A model generated the notes under the pieces. That model did not search any database. It saw only the letters and a list, made by a program, of their open reading frames with translations, and had not been told where the DNA came from. From Botryococcus braunii (lineage: Eukaryota; Chlorophyta; Trebouxiophyceae): 17,500 nt of DNA. The position numbers and the translations under genes are program-made. The DNA lies in the NCBI GenBank assembly GCA_002005505.1, contig KV908411.1, positions 256,366-273,865 on the forward strand, written 5' to 3'. Below are positions 1-10,629 of this stretch, in pieces (within the stretch, counting starts at the first letter, position 1; the number at the start of each line of letters is the position of its first letter).

Positions 1-141
1 CCTGGACGGTACATTTACATGGGTGACCAATGGGAGACTGAGAATCTTGGTTCCTCAAGGTATTTCTCCTGTCCATGATGGTGCTGCTCAAGGGGCCTTG
101 TTCTACTTATTGCTGTTCGGGAGGTGGAAGAGAGGGAGAGT

Positions 142-1205
<1,064 letters not shown>

Positions 1206-1310
1206 CACACACAGACAGACAGACAGACAGACAGAGACACAGACACAGACAGACACAGACACAGACACAGACACAGACACAGACACAGACAGACAGAGAG
1301 GGGGGGGGGG
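1206..1310 (+). repeat. (CAGA)n and (CAGACA)n microsatellite, then poly-G
   Basis: ACAC, then CAGA repeats, then ACAGAC hexamers, then GAGAG and a run of ten G. Simple sequence only. Confidence 0.93.
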
Positions 1311-1629
1311 TTCCTGGGGGCGGAACACTTGTGGGGGTGCGCAGCAATGCACCCAGCCCCATGGACTCACGTACCACGCCCCGCACCTCCCTCCCTCATA
1401 CACACACAGATGAGAGAGAGCGGAGGGGTGTCATGTGTGGGAGAAAGAGTTGAAAGAACTGAGACGCAGATTATGTATGTCTAAGGTGTTGAGACCAAGC
1501 CTTTGTGGGGGATATCTGGGTAATCTCGTGGTCATGCTGGGGTCCCGAACCTGCGCAGGGCTGCCTGTCATTCCTCTGCACACTTGCGACACCCCAGTCT
1601 CGTCATTTAACAGCCAGACCTTACTAGCA

Positions 1630-1819
1630 CTGACTTAGGAAAACGAACGTTGGTAGCACACGACTATCACTGATACAGGAAAAGGAAGATGACCCGCAGC
1701 TTACCAGCACGGATACAGGAAAAGGCAGATCACCAGCACCCTGCTAGCTTACATTTAGGGAAAAGAAAAAAAGATTACCAGCACCTTTCCAGCACCTTGC
1801 TAGCTCGGATTTAGGATTT
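1630..1819 (+). repeat. Degenerate short tandem repeat
   Basis: Units resembling TTACCAGCAC...GGATACAGGAAAAGG recur about every 37-60 bp (GATACAGGAAAAGG near 1672 and 1713; CCAGCACC...TGCTAGCT near 1732 and 1788). It leads up to the ORF at 1820. Confidence 0.6.
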
Positions 1820-2131
1820 ATGGTGTGCGTGTCTTTTGCTCTAAGCTTAAAACCAGATCTAGACAATTCCGGGGGGGGGGGGGGGGGCAGGTACATCTGG
1901 TTACCGATGTGGGTAGTGGAGACGCCGTCGGGAGCGCCCCCCAAGCCTCTGGCGCTGAGTGGGAGCGCAGTGCAGCAGACGCACTACCTCAAGCGCTTCG
2001 GCATCGACATCAGCCGCGCCTCCCTGAAGCCGCCTCCGGTGGACGTGCTGCTGCGCTGGTTCACGCGTTGGCACATGGCCGACCTCCACTTGGCTCCCCG
2101 CAGCCGTTGGGCGCCCATGGACGCCCGATAG
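1820..2131 (+). CDS. GC-rich ORF or terminal exon, product not recognised
   Basis: An ATG-to-TAG frame of 103 codons has two parts. Residues 1-24 are low quality and end in a run of glycines made by a poly-G tract. From about 1892 on, base composition jumps to GC-rich and the peptide becomes protein-like: YIWLPMWVVETPSG, HYLKRFGIDISRASL and VDVLLRWFTRWHMADLHLA. The real coding part may be a terminal exon starting at 1891 after gggcag, though a poly-G run is an odd stretch before an acceptor. An in-frame ATG at 1907 is another possible start. I recognise no family. The minus frame is open but is mostly Arg, Gly and Glu. A tandem repeat begins about 30 bp after the stop. Confidence 0.4.
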   Translation: MVCVSFALSLKPDLDNSGGGGGGRYIWLPMWVVETPSGAPPKPLALSGSAVQQTHYLKRFGIDISRASLKPPPVDVLLRWFTRWHMADLHLAPRSRWAPMDAR

Positions 2132-2159
2132 CGCTCCCGCGCCCCCTCCCACCCGCACT

Positions 2160-2325
2160 CCCGAACAACAGTTGATAGCTCCTACGCCCTTCCCCACCGG
2201 CTCCGAAACAACAGTTTTGATAGCTTCAGCTCCCGTGCTCTTCCCAGCCCCCTCCCACACATCAGTTGATAGCTCCCCACACCCTTCCCCACCCCCCTCC
2301 CAAACATCAGTTGATAGCTCTCTCA
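2160..2325 (+). repeat. Tandem repeat of about 45 bp just after the 1820-2131 ORF
   Basis: The core AACATCAGTTGATAGCTC occurs at 2164, 2206, 2257 and 2302 in a C-rich context (CCTTCCCCACCCCC). A weaker fifth copy, GGTTCACAGCTCTC, follows at about 2382 after a poly-C insertion at 2334-2349. Confidence 0.85.
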
Positions 2326-2399
2326 AACCGTTCTCCCCCCCCCCCCCCCGCCCCCCTACCCCTCGTTTCTCCCAAAAAATGGTTCACAGCTCTCAAGCC

Positions 2400-3080
2400 G
2401 TTCCCAGCCGCTTCTCAACGGCTCGAAAGCAAGACGAGGCGAGCCGTTTTAGAGCTCGCTCGGCGTCTAGGGAGCCGGAGGGGGAGCTGGAGGAGGGAAA
2501 ACAGATTAGGGATAGATCGATCCAAACATCGGGGTTGCTGTTTGATTCTAGGGGATTGGGGATAAGGGCTCACTACTGTTATGCCGGTACATTTGTTTTT
2601 TGTCTCCAGTGTTTTAAGGGGATTACTTCGTTTCGGTCCTGGCGGTGGGAAAGATATCGACTGACCTTAAACGTGAAGTTATTAAATGTTTTACGCCATG
2701 GTAGTTCTTGTAGCTTATGGTATTACTACCATAAGCAACCTATATAATTACTTGGAGGTTAATTTGCATGGTTTATCTTGCCGAGGGGTAAGGCGAGGAG
2801 GAGGGGAGCGATCATGTGGAAATGTACATCTCCAGCAGATCTGAGCGCCGGCTTGCTTCCCAGACAGTTGTAGAGCAGTGTGCCCCATGGTTGAAGAATC
2901 AATAATGTGAAGGGGCACGAAGTGTCGGCAAGCTTGGTCTGACGCCTTAAGGTCTGAGATCAGAGGTACGAAGGTCCAGCTAAAGCCTTGAATGGAGGTT
3001 CATGCGGTACCAGCGGTACACCCGCGTTTCAAGCGGTACACCCTTTCAAGCCCGACGATAGCGAAATAGGGTTTTGAAAA
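2400..3080. other. No gene seen
   Basis: One plus frame is open to 2747 but its peptide is a mix of repeat-derived Pro/Ser and unremarkable sequence. The part near 3010-3055 repeats AAGCGGTACACCC two to three times. I see nothing else. Confidence 0.5.
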
Positions 3081-3155
3081 ACCACAGGGTCAAATTGTGA
3101 AGCTCTAGAGCTTCACATTTGAGCTTATCTCAGATCTAAGATAAGCTCATGTGGT
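3081..3155. other. Three-way-junction fold made of two adjacent palindromes
   Basis: ACCACA (3081-3086) pairs with TGTGGT (3150-3155). Inside lie two hairpins back to back: 3091-3121 (CAAAT, one bulged T, then the exact palindrome GTGAAGCTCT/AGAGCTTCAC, then ATTTG) and 3121-3148 (GAGCTTATCT...AGATAAGCTC around AGATCT with one mismatched pair). Confidence 0.75.
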
Positions 3156-3196
3156 CCTGAAGGACAAGTGCGTGTGTTTTTGCTCACGTGTTTCTA

Positions 3197-3268
3197 AAGC
3201 TCTGAGCTTAGGCATACTCAAAGTATACCCTTAAGCTCTGAATTTAGGCATGCTTAAAGTATACCCTA
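3197..3268 (+). repeat. 36-bp tandem duplication
   Basis: AAGCTCTGA...TTAGGCAT...AAAGTATACCCT occurs at 3197 and 3233, with AAGCTTTATGC starting a partial third at 3269. Each unit can fold weakly through ATACT/AGTAT. Confidence 0.85.
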
Positions 3269-3335
3269 AAGCTTTATGCAGCCAACAGCCAAGCATGCAA
3301 CATAAGCATGGTTGGTTATATTGCAGAAGCAACAG

Positions 3336-3351
3336 TGAGCATTAATGCTCA
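3336..3351. repeat. 16-bp perfect palindrome
   Basis: TGAGCATTAATGCTCA is its own complement. It follows the folded region by about 180 bp. Confidence 0.8.
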
Positions 3352-3857
3352 TCGCTGGATCTGAAGGATGGAGTCGAGAATGAGGAGCCGTTAATATGGT
3401 ATGCTCATGGGCTCCTGTAGGAACTACTGGAAGTGTCTTCAAGCCCTGAGGAAGGCAGTCCGTGAAATGGGCGGACCAAGGATGGATGTGTAGGATCCCT
3501 CCCCATATGGGTCCATCCTGGGGGCAGTTTATATCAGCGCAAACACGTAGTGGAGAGATTGCCGGAGCTTAGGGAGACACATGGCACGGTCCATGTTGCC
3601 AAGTCTTCCCGCCGGGGTGTTTCCCAGACAAGCGCAGCAGTCATACGCGAGCAGCTCTGTTCATGTACGTACGTGTCCGTGTATGAGTACGTGGCTTAAA
3701 TTTATGGGCAGGTGGCCCTCATTTGTACCAGCAGGTGCAAATGTTTAGCAGGACGCATACCCCAATTTCTTGTACTCTGGATTACCATGTGCAGAAGGGG
3801 GCCATCGAAATGTGGAATGTGTGCAGTGTAGACAGTGGCGGCAGGCAAGGGGCCCCG
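3352..3857. other. No gene seen
   Basis: Frames are short and unconvincing on both strands. No repeat or RNA gene was noted. Confidence 0.5.
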
Positions 3858-4005
3858 GGTGACGGGATCCAAGGGGTGGCAATCCAAGGAGTGACAGAAA
3901 TGAAGGGGGGGGGGTGGGAATCCCAGGAGCGACGGGATCCAAGCGGGGGGAACTTAACGGGTGAACGGATTTAAGGGACAGGTATTCAAGGGGTAATGGG
4001 ATCAG
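3858..4005 (+). repeat. Degenerate G-rich repeat of about 20 bp
   Basis: Variants of GGATCCAAGGGGTGACGG recur, for example at 3865, 3880, 3928 and 3985, with a run of ten G near 3904. Frames over it are repeat translation. Confidence 0.6.
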
Positions 4006-4480
4006 AATATTTGTAAATGTCAGAGTCTGGCAAATGGCATCAAGTGGTGTGAATCAATCCGCATACTGCTCGGTTACCGGCTGTCCATGGCGTATCTTTC
4101 TAAACGGGAGCTGGATATCCCAGCGATGGCCCATCGCAAATGGTGCTAGTCCAGCTTTGTGCTGGAGTGTGCGCCATTGATATTATTAAGGAGTCGCAAC
4201 TCCTGGCCTACTGCTGACGCCTGTTAGAGTTGTCGGTAAGCGGATGCTGAGGTTTGCGTGGGTACTGGAGAATGTCAAGAGTTCTTGAAGGAAGAGCTTG
4301 TAGTAGCAAATAGCTGATAATTTCCTTCTATGATTTTTCCTATAAGGAATTAGCATGGGAATGCCGTGGGCTGCCAGTCATGGGGAGGCAGTCGACGTCA
4401 GAAATGGGTTTCTAGATCCGAACCTGGACCTTGATCAAGTGCTTGTTCAAGAAGGGAATGCCTGTGTATCCCTGACGTAA
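4006..4480. other. No gene seen
   Basis: A donor-like CG/gtaagc at 4236 follows a short open block (VATPGLLLTPVRVV), but the acceptor is weak and nothing links to it. Confidence 0.4.
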
Positions 4481-4481
4481 A

Positions 4482-4575
4482 ACTTTGCACTTTGGGTGCA
4501 ACTTGTTGTGTCAGGTGACAGTGCAGATTCTGACGGCTCGTGGGACTCTGCACCTTGGGGTGCACCTCGTTGGAG
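4482..4575 (+). repeat. Diverged duplication
   Basis: ACTTTGCACTTTGGGTGCAAC near 4482 and ACTCTGCACCTTGGGGTGCAC near 4548 are related copies about 66 bp apart. Confidence 0.65.
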
Positions 4576-6085
4576 TCACGTGTTGGGGCATTCAAGGCCT
4601 TGTAGGTCAATGGGCTAGCGTTGCCCCCGCAGGTGTTCCGAAGTCCTGCTGTTTCAAATTTTCTTCCACACAAGCAAATTGATGCGCTCGCGGTGGCCCC
4701 GCGGTGAACGTTGACAGCAGAGCATTTGATATTTGGATGTCAATGGAGGTTACCTGATTTTCTTGCTAGCACAGCCCGCGGGTTAGGATGTGCTTGACTC
4801 GAGCAGGCGTGTGGTGCACCACAGCTATGGTTACGTGACTCTGGGCAAATGATACTACGGTTATGTGACTCATACAGGCTCCCGGTCGGGGGGGGGGGGG
4901 GGGTGGCGCTTAATTGATCATCACCGTGCACGTGCATGCAGCCAAATGCTCATGCAGCATTGGCAGGGCCAAGCTGTGTATGACCCCAAGCGGCTGCTCT
5001 AGGGAGAAGAGTCCCATTTGATATACTTCTGAACCACAGAAAGCCATCGAGCCTAGTGACGTGATGCGGGATGCCTGCAAGCCCCCGGGGCCGCTCCGTT
5101 CAAGACACACGTATGATAATAGGCTATTTGCTAGCCTTAAGGCAACAGCTATCGCGTCAGTCTTTAGGAAATGCCTTCACCACATGAGAGCAACATTCAT
5201 GAGGTTGACCAATACGATGTTAATCTTGCAGCGCGCATCGATGGCTATGATGTGAATTGTGCGTTGGCTGATATTAGCTAACGCGCATCACGCATCGATG
5301 GCGATACACCTAAAGGGGATTCGGTGTCCATAGCTATAGCCTCGTGTCTCAAAAGTCAACGTTTTGCTGCCAGCCCACACAGTATTGGCGCAGCCAAACT
5401 GAGCCTGTAGAACTCAGTTCTGAAATCAATTTTTTGAACCACGCGTTTATAATATAGTTTTGGAGGCAACCAGCCTGGATAGGAGTTTTGCGTCCGTCTC
5501 TTTTTTCTGGCACCCAGCTGGTGATCACCCCGCCGGCGACTCTGTGAGTCCTGTTTGTTCACCCCCTCCGATGAGTGCGGGCTTGCAAAAACTCCGATTC
5601 AGACAGTGACCAACATGAACTCCTGTCAAATCTTGGCAGGCAGTAACCATTTCAGAAAGCAGTACACGTTTAATTTTGACAGCGAGTGCTACAGCGGACG
5701 AGAATGCCAGGGTCCTAGGCAAGTCTTGCTTGACGCGTGTGGGTGGTGCCCACGTGAATATCACGCATGGGAACCAGACAGTCCAGTTGTTACCACTTCA
5801 TATAGTTGCGATCAGTTGCGCGCAATTTTCTGGCCTGCATTCAGAGAAAAGGTGAACTGATTTTGCATCTGTTTGGCAGCCTGGAGGAGACAAACGCAGT
5901 GATTGGCTTTTTTAGTTCACTGTTTACGATACCGTAGTGGTTCACCTGCGCACGGATCCAGTCCTGAGGGACGCAGGGTTCAGTCGAAATATTTATTAAT
6001 AAGGAAGATATGAATGAAGTACACTGCAGATGGGTAGGGCTGGACAAGTACAGCAGAGGAAGGCGAGGCTTCAGATATGCACGGG
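4576..6085. other. Mostly noncoding, small duplications
   Basis: A 16-base poly-G run sits at 4888-4903. CTATGGTTACGTGACTC and CTACGGTTATGTGACTC lie about 32 bp apart near 4823-4870. CGCATCGATGGC occurs twice near 5230 and 5292. A Cys-rich plus frame at 5555-5860 and its antisense are both open; neither is convincing. Confidence 0.45.
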
Positions 6086-6137
6086 CCGCAGGAAGAAAGG
6101 GTGGGAGGGAAAAAGGAAGGAAGGAAGGAGAGTAGGG
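6086..6137 (+). repeat. Purine-rich GGAA/GGGA microsatellite
   Basis: A short run with GGAAGAAAGGG and then four GGAA units. Frames over it are not genes. Confidence 0.8.
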
Positions 6138-7115
6138 AAGCGGGGACTGCAGTCCAGGTCCTGCTGTTTGGGGTTTAGGCAATGACCGAATTTCTAGCGG
6201 GAAGCTATCTGATGTATGGTAGCGGGGAAGGTGTCGAACGGCCTTTTTACAATCATTGATCTTGTTTTGGGTAGGATTGAAGGCGACGACAGCCGTTTCT
6301 ATGATCAAACGAGCTGATGAATGGTAATGTGACGTGCTTCACTTTGAAGTCTACGTGGCAATGTTGAAGGTGATTGGCAATTTTATGCTCAATTGATCTT
6401 GTGTAAGGTAGGGTTGAAGATGACGGCGGAAGGCAGTTTTGCCAACAAACGGTTTATGTAATGACTTGTACTGGCACAATTATATAATTATATCCATACA
6501 TGGAGTGGTGTTTACAAAGCAGGCCCATGAGAGGCTCGGCCTCTCCCGGGATGTCCATACCTAGACCCTAGACCCTAGACCTAGCTAGATCGGGATCCCT
6601 AGACCTAGATTCAAACATCCACCTCCCCTGGACGGAGGCTCATAATTGGGGCGCTCGTTATGGCTCATAACTTCGTACGCTTCAGAACCCGTAGGCTTCA
6701 GAACGTTCTCAGAAGGCAACAGACAGACACACAGAGGGAGCGCGCATCCACCTTTTGTGGCCGTTTTGGAAGGATATCCGTACAAATGCACATGTGGGGG
6801 TCCCAGGGACTTCCACATTTGGCTCATCCCTTTCACGTAAATGCGCATAAGCGACTGCAAATGGAGTGCACAAGTGTCATTTGCCAGTCTACAAATACGT
6901 GAGGCCAACAAGGATTAGGCTCGGGGGGAGATCTGGCCATCATCGGCCGGCATCACTTTATTTGCAATGCCTCAACGCTGTCCGCATCACATGTCTGCAA
7001 CGCAGAATCCACAGGAACTGGAGCTCCCGCCTTAAGGCCAAGCTTGGTCCATGTCTGCAAAAACGTCGGCTTGCAGCTGGCCAAGCACGTCCGCATTCAG
7101 AACTGCACCGTTCGT
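6138..7115. other. No firm gene
   Basis: Contains the CCCTAGA cluster at 6560-6612. Several overlapping frames on both strands are open between 6646 and 7115 but share no codon bias or splice support. Confidence 0.45.
6560..6612 (+). repeat. Short CCCTAGA cluster
   Basis: Three to four CCTAGA/CCCTAGA units and a further CCCTAGACCTAGA. It resembles but does not equal the plant telomere repeat CCCTAAA. Confidence 0.6.
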
Positions 7116-7117
7116 TT

Positions 7118-7181
7118 CTTGCCTTTCCTTTCCTTCCCTTCCCTCCTTTCCCTTCCCTTCCCTTCCCTTTCCTTTCCCCAT
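7118..7181 (+). repeat. (TTCCC)n pyrimidine microsatellite
   Basis: CTTTCC and CCTTCCC units run without any purine for most of the stretch. Confidence 0.88.
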
Positions 7182-7287
7182 GGGACGAACGCCACAAACC
7201 TTGCGTGGACAATGCCGGCTCGCCTTTCTCAGTGCCGCCAACCTTCCGCATTCCGTGCTGGGTGGGGCTGCCACGTGTACTGCTCAG

Positions 7288-7346
7288 GATAAGCAGACCC
7301 ACCATGCCATCTTGCGGCCAGTGCCGCCTTACAATTGGAATTCCAG
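7288..7346 (+). CDS. Candidate 59-bp exon
   Basis: Between tgctcag and gtattt the frame reads DKQTHHAILRPVPPYNWNS, ending two bases into a codon. Codon choice looks coding-like. It cannot be joined in phase directly to 8479 in the frame proposed there, so it is either linked through another exon or spurious. Confidence 0.2.
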
Positions 7347-7461
7347 GTATTTTAATTTCGAAACATGAGGGGCGTTTGCATTCGGATGCCTTGGAACTCG
7401 AATTCTAACATACAGCGGATTCTCTGTAAACTTGGCAAGCCCACCGTCGCAAGAGCCTTTG

Positions 7462-7613
7462 ATTCTTCTTCCTTCCTCCTCCTCCTCCTCCTCCTCCTCC
7501 TCCTCCTCCACCTCTACCACCACCACCACCACCACCACCTCCTCCTCCTCCTCCTTTACCACCTCCTCCTCCTCCTCCTCCTCCTCCTCCTCCTCCTCCT
7601 CCTCCTCCTCCTT
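7462..7613 (+). repeat. (CTC)n/(ACC)n trinucleotide repeat
   Basis: Two CTC blocks flank an ACC block. All frames give poly-Leu, poly-Ser, poly-Pro or poly-Gly, so apparent ORFs are artefacts. Confidence 0.95.
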
Positions 7614-7619
7614 TGCTGA

Positions 7620-7990
7620 TGTTACGTAGATGACCTACAGACGTCCTGCAGGGCTGTAGGCTGTAGGCAGGCAGGCTGTAGGACAGCTGCATGCACAGTT
7701 CCCACACGACAGTATCCTGCACGTGCACGCTCATCCAGTCCACTCCGTGACTAGCCGCTCTGTCAGTCCCAAAACATGCATGCAGGCTGTGACATTTGGG
7801 ATTTCAAATGTAAATGAGTGACACACCAGGTATTTCTGATTGATACCATGCGTTCAGGATGCTGTGAATTAGCGGTGCAAGGCCCCGGGTCTGGAAGCCT
7901 GTACCAAACCTGTCCTAATCGTACTACTTTCCATCTGCTTAATTATTAAGACTCGGCTAGATCCTCCGTCGTCTAGTGCCGGACTTTGCA
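7620..7990. other. No gene seen
   Basis: A small GGCTGTAGGC repeat near 7652-7682; nothing else noted. Confidence 0.5.
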
Positions 7991-7993
7991 ATA

Positions 7994-8073
7994 TTTTCGG
8001 ATACTTTGTTGCAACTGCATAGCGTCCTCCAAGTGTTTTCGCATACTTTTTGCAACTGCATAGCGTCCTCCAA
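7994..8073 (+). repeat. 42-bp tandem duplication
   Basis: TTTTCGGATACTTTGTTGCA at 7994 and TTTTCGCATACTTTTTGCA at 8036 are each followed by the identical ACTGCATAGCGTCCTCCAA. Confidence 0.9.
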
Positions 8074-8271
8074 CTAATCCCGGAATTAAATGTAAGTTGT
8101 TATGCATTCTTCTGTGGAAGGCAGGAAGAATTACATCTGTCCAGCCCACTGTGGACTTAAGCTACGTGGGATTCTAGCTATGTTTTGGAGGGCCTCTAGC
8201 GGCGGGCAGAACAGAACTTCTTTTCTGTCATATTAGGTCCTGGCATTGCAGACTCTCCGCATATAAGCTAA

Positions 8272-8399
8272 GCTGCTATGCCTGGTCATGGTAACTAGGA
8301 AGTCAACTTCTACGTAGAGGTGTACCTCACTTAGCAAGCTGCCATGCCTTGTAAGTTCCAAGTCAACTTCCATGTAGAGGTGTACCTCACTTGGCAGTG
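8272..8399 (+). repeat. Tandem duplication of about 63 bp
   Basis: GCTGCTATGCC...AGTCAACTTC...AGAGGTGTACCTCACTT occurs twice, at 8272-8337 and 8338-8399. GAGGTGTACCTC is itself a palindrome in each copy. Confidence 0.9.
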
Positions 8400-8478
8400 T
8401 TGAGTCAGTTTTGGAGTGATTAGACACAATTTGCTCTGTTTTGCTGCGGTCTTGCATGCACCCACGATACCACCGCAG

Positions 8479-8522
8479 AGGAAGGACATGTACGCCGAAC
8501 CCAGCCACGTCCTCTGTTTAAA
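8479..8522 (+). CDS. Candidate 44-bp exon
   Basis: Between ccaccgcag and gtaaaagt the frame reads RKDMYAEPSHVLCL with mostly G or C third bases and ends in a split codon that the 8890 exon could complete. The reverse strand offers a rival exon at 8513-8471 (EDVAGFGVHVLPLR) that splices in phase to 8680-8599. Only one set is likely real. Confidence 0.2.
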
Positions 8523-8598
8523 GTAAAAGTGACCATATCAGTCTCAGGCCCCCGGTGCTAGTATTTCCTTCCTTGCTGCTAGTGGACGCAGTAGTTAC

Positions 8599-8680
8599 CT
8601 GGACCGGCAATTACTTCCGCTTTGAAAGACCCATTGTTGACAGCCACCCATAGAAAATGAAGATCCACCCGTGGGGGGTA
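8599..8680 (-). CDS. Candidate minus-strand exon, rival to the plus-strand model
   Basis: After ctcctgcag the frame reads YPPRVDLHFLWVAVNNG then SFKAEVIAGP and stops at a consensus donor, CCAG/gtaact. An 85-bp intron (8598-8514) with gt...ttaaacag ends leads to 8513-8471, with matching phase. No family is recognised. The plus strand here also gives a protein-like run (TWTGNYFRFERPIVDS) before a stop. Either this is a separate antisense gene or a chance open stretch. Confidence 0.28.
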
Positions 8681-8889
8681 CTGCAGGAGCTGCCCGGTTA
8701 TTAATCGCCCCCAGTATGAAAGCTTAGAGAACAGCTTCAGGCTTGCCTGCCGCCCTTTGGAATGCTTGTCAGCTTCATCACCGGCACCACTGTACGCGCA
8801 ATGCGCCATGCAAATTTGGCCTCCAGTTCCGCTTAGACCAATGGATGTTCTGGATGTTTTGGATGTAATCTTCCTTCTTCTTCTTCCAG

Positions 8890-8943
8890 TTGGCACGACT
8901 TGCCCCAGATCACGATCCGGTACATCCGCTTCTTGTACTCCAG
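8890..8943 (+). CDS. Candidate 54-bp exon
   Basis: A strong pyrimidine tract ending ttcttcttccag precedes it and CCAG/gtgttg follows. In one frame it reads WHDLPQITIRYIRFLYS with G or C at every third position and ends two bases into a codon, compatible with the exon at 9407. The minus strand over the same DNA is equally convincing as peptide (LEYKKRMYRIVIWGKSC), so strand is unproven. Confidence 0.28.
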
Positions 8944-9406
8944 GTGTTGCCGGTAAAAGGGCAGATATGCGCTAAAGAATGGAGCTTAGCAAGAAACCCT
9001 TAATTATACTTATCTGATTTTGGTCCCAGGTGTGATATGCTGTGTTTTACGGGTGGGTCCTACTGCAGGTTTCCGTTCTCAGTCACCTGCTACTGGACGA
9101 GCCCTACTCGCACAGTTGTCTCCGGTTCTTTTGTTTGGGGCTGAACTGACACTTATCCAAATTATGGATATCCCGAATAAGTGTTTTGCCCAGTCCCCAT
9201 GGCACAGGCAGCCGCAATCATAACAATGGTCAGCCTTGGAATGTGGTCGCATGTGGCAGGTGCTTCAACCTTTGGAAGCAAGCAATTTTGCAATCACGTT
9301 AGCGAAGAAATTAATCAATTCAATTCAATCTGATAGGAATTAAATTGGAATAGACCTATCCCAAACGGTCCTTGTACCGTGCATTCTTACCCTTTGGGTG
9401 AGGCAG

Positions 9407-9584
9407 ACTTCCTGGCACAGGTGTAGGAGAAATTCCCACGTCAGGCACCCTCCTTGTACAGACTGCAAGCACTGCCAGGCTGGACCGGGCGGCTGACAGT
9501 GGGACGAGAGTTAGGCTTACGCTGCAGGGCGTCAAGCCCACCACAGTCTCTTACTCAGGCGAAGCACCAGGCCGTCAAGCATTG
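9407..9584 (+). CDS. Exon of a probable small exported-protein domain gene
   Basis: An open frame runs from an AG acceptor (aggcag, after a moderately pyrimidine-rich stretch) to a near-consensus donor, ATTG/gtaagtgg at 9585. One base completes a split codon, then 59 codons follow. The peptide has GTLLVQTASTARLD, RVRLTLQGVKPTTVSYSGEA and PGRQAL. From memory this resembles an uncharacterised domain in exported bacterial and algal proteins, in which an LTL-x-GV-x-P-x-T-x-x-FSDRP-x-R core is followed by a short helix. Here the usual FSDRP is changed to YSGEAPG. The minus strand is also partly open, but its peptide is less natural and the donor supports the plus strand. The start could instead be 9421, after cacag. 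No function can be given. Confidence 0.55.
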
Positions 9585-9783
9585 GTAAGTGGTCTCATCA
9601 TTCCTCATACATCATACATTATGTCCATAGAGAGCGCTTTACTCGCTGGGCTCTGTATGACTTGTCTGAGAGCTTGTATTGCTTCACTGTGATTGCCGAG
9701 CATACAACTTCTGCCAGGGAACCACTTATCCCACACCTCAAGACAAGGCAAGCTGTGCATGATGAGATAGAAATGTAGGCTTG

Positions 9784-10230
9784 ACGATCCAGGGAGCCAT
9801 GGCTGGAAGTTCTATGTCTGGTGATCTGGGGAGCCTCGCCTGCTGAAAATAAAGAGCTATGCTTGATAATCTGGGTAGTACTGCCTGATGTGATGAGGAG
9901 ATATACATGATGATTTTTGGGGCGGTGCCTGAGGAATATACCGCTATGCATCATGCATGATGATAATGGGAGCCGTGCCTGAAAACTCCAATAGCAATGC
10001 CTTATGATCTGGGGAGCCGTGCAAAATGGGATAGAAGGACCATGCCCGACTGGATAAGGTGATATGCTTGATGGTCTGGGGAGCCACATGCATGCCTGGC
10101 AAGATGGTAAGCAATGCCTGTCAAGACACGGAGCTGTGCTTGATGATCTGGGGGAGTGATGCTTGAGGTGATGGAAAGCATCGATTTCTGATGTACAAAA
10201 CTATGCCTGATCATCTGGGCAACCACACCG
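9784..10230 (+). repeat. Degenerate tandem repeat of about 45 bp in an intron of the exported-domain gene
   Basis: The anchor GATGATCTGGGGAGCC and variants recurs about nine times (near 9784, 9822, 9866, 9911, 9960, 10004, 10070, 10142, 10209). ATGCCTGA or ATGCTTGA often precedes it. Spacing grows from about 40 to 70 bp along the array. Confidence 0.75.
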
Positions 10231-10256
10231 CTGAGATGGGGAGGGCGGGAGGCCAG

Positions 10257-10352
10257 GTGTCAACAAATGATCTGCTGGCCAAGAAGGACAGCCCCTGGCT
10301 GGGAGGACCTTTAGCCCTTGTTGTTGGGACCGCCCCAGATGGCTCACAGCAG
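10257..10352 (+). CDS. Next exon of the exported-domain gene
   Basis: Between gaggccag and gtgtgttt lie exactly 32 codons, phase 0 at both ends, which fits the phase 0 end of the exon at 9407-9584. The peptide begins VSTNDLLAKKD and continues PWLGGPLALVVGTAPDG. As I recall the family, the core strand is followed by a V-S-T-x-D-F-L-A helix and then a strand ending in ALVV, and this exon supplies both in order. That agreement across a splice junction is the main support for the gene. The donor is followed by poly-C and then the long GT tract. Confidence 0.55.
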
Positions 10353-10370
10353 GTGTGTTTGCTGTCTCCT

Positions 10371-10389
10371 CCCCCCCCCCCCCCCCCCC
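10371..10389 (+). repeat. Poly-C run of 19
   Basis: Lies 19 bp after the proposed donor at 10353, followed by a second C run at about 10430. Confidence 0.9.
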
Positions 10390-10443
10390 AAGGGCCCGCG
10401 GATGACTCCAGCAAGCGATTTTGCTGATCCCCCCCCAGATGGC

Positions 10444-10445
<2 letters not shown>

Positions 10446-10522
<77 letters not shown>

Positions 10523-10529
10523 TGTGTGC

Positions 10530-10578
<49 letters not shown>

Positions 10579-10629
10579 TGTGTGCGTGCGTGTGTGTGTG
10601 TGTGCGTGTGTATGTGTGCGTGCGCGCGT
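10446..10629 (+). repeat. (GT)n tract, 184 bp of unbroken purine-pyrimidine alternation
   Basis: GT repeats are interrupted only by ACGTGTGTGCGTGCG-type units (near 10520 and 10576) that keep the alternation. It ends in CGCGCG. Such DNA readily adopts the Z form. All Cys-Val and His-Thr frames here are artefacts. Confidence 0.95.

Noticed and set aside
4190..4236. Possible 45-bp exon before gtaagc
   Set aside because: The acceptor is weak and no neighbouring exon fits it.
5525..5860. Cys-rich plus-strand frame and its antisense
   Set aside because: Both strands are equally open, codon use is not biased, and no pair of good splice sites frames either one. A strong acceptor at about 5516 leads only to a very short block.
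7329..7743. Poly-Leu, poly-Ser, poly-Gly and poly-Glu frames
   Set aside because: Direct products of the (CTC)n/(ACC)n repeat.
7940..7985. tRNA-like TCCGTCGTCTAG stretch
   Set aside because: No T-arm GGTTCGA-type sequence or acceptor stem follows, so it is not a tRNA gene.
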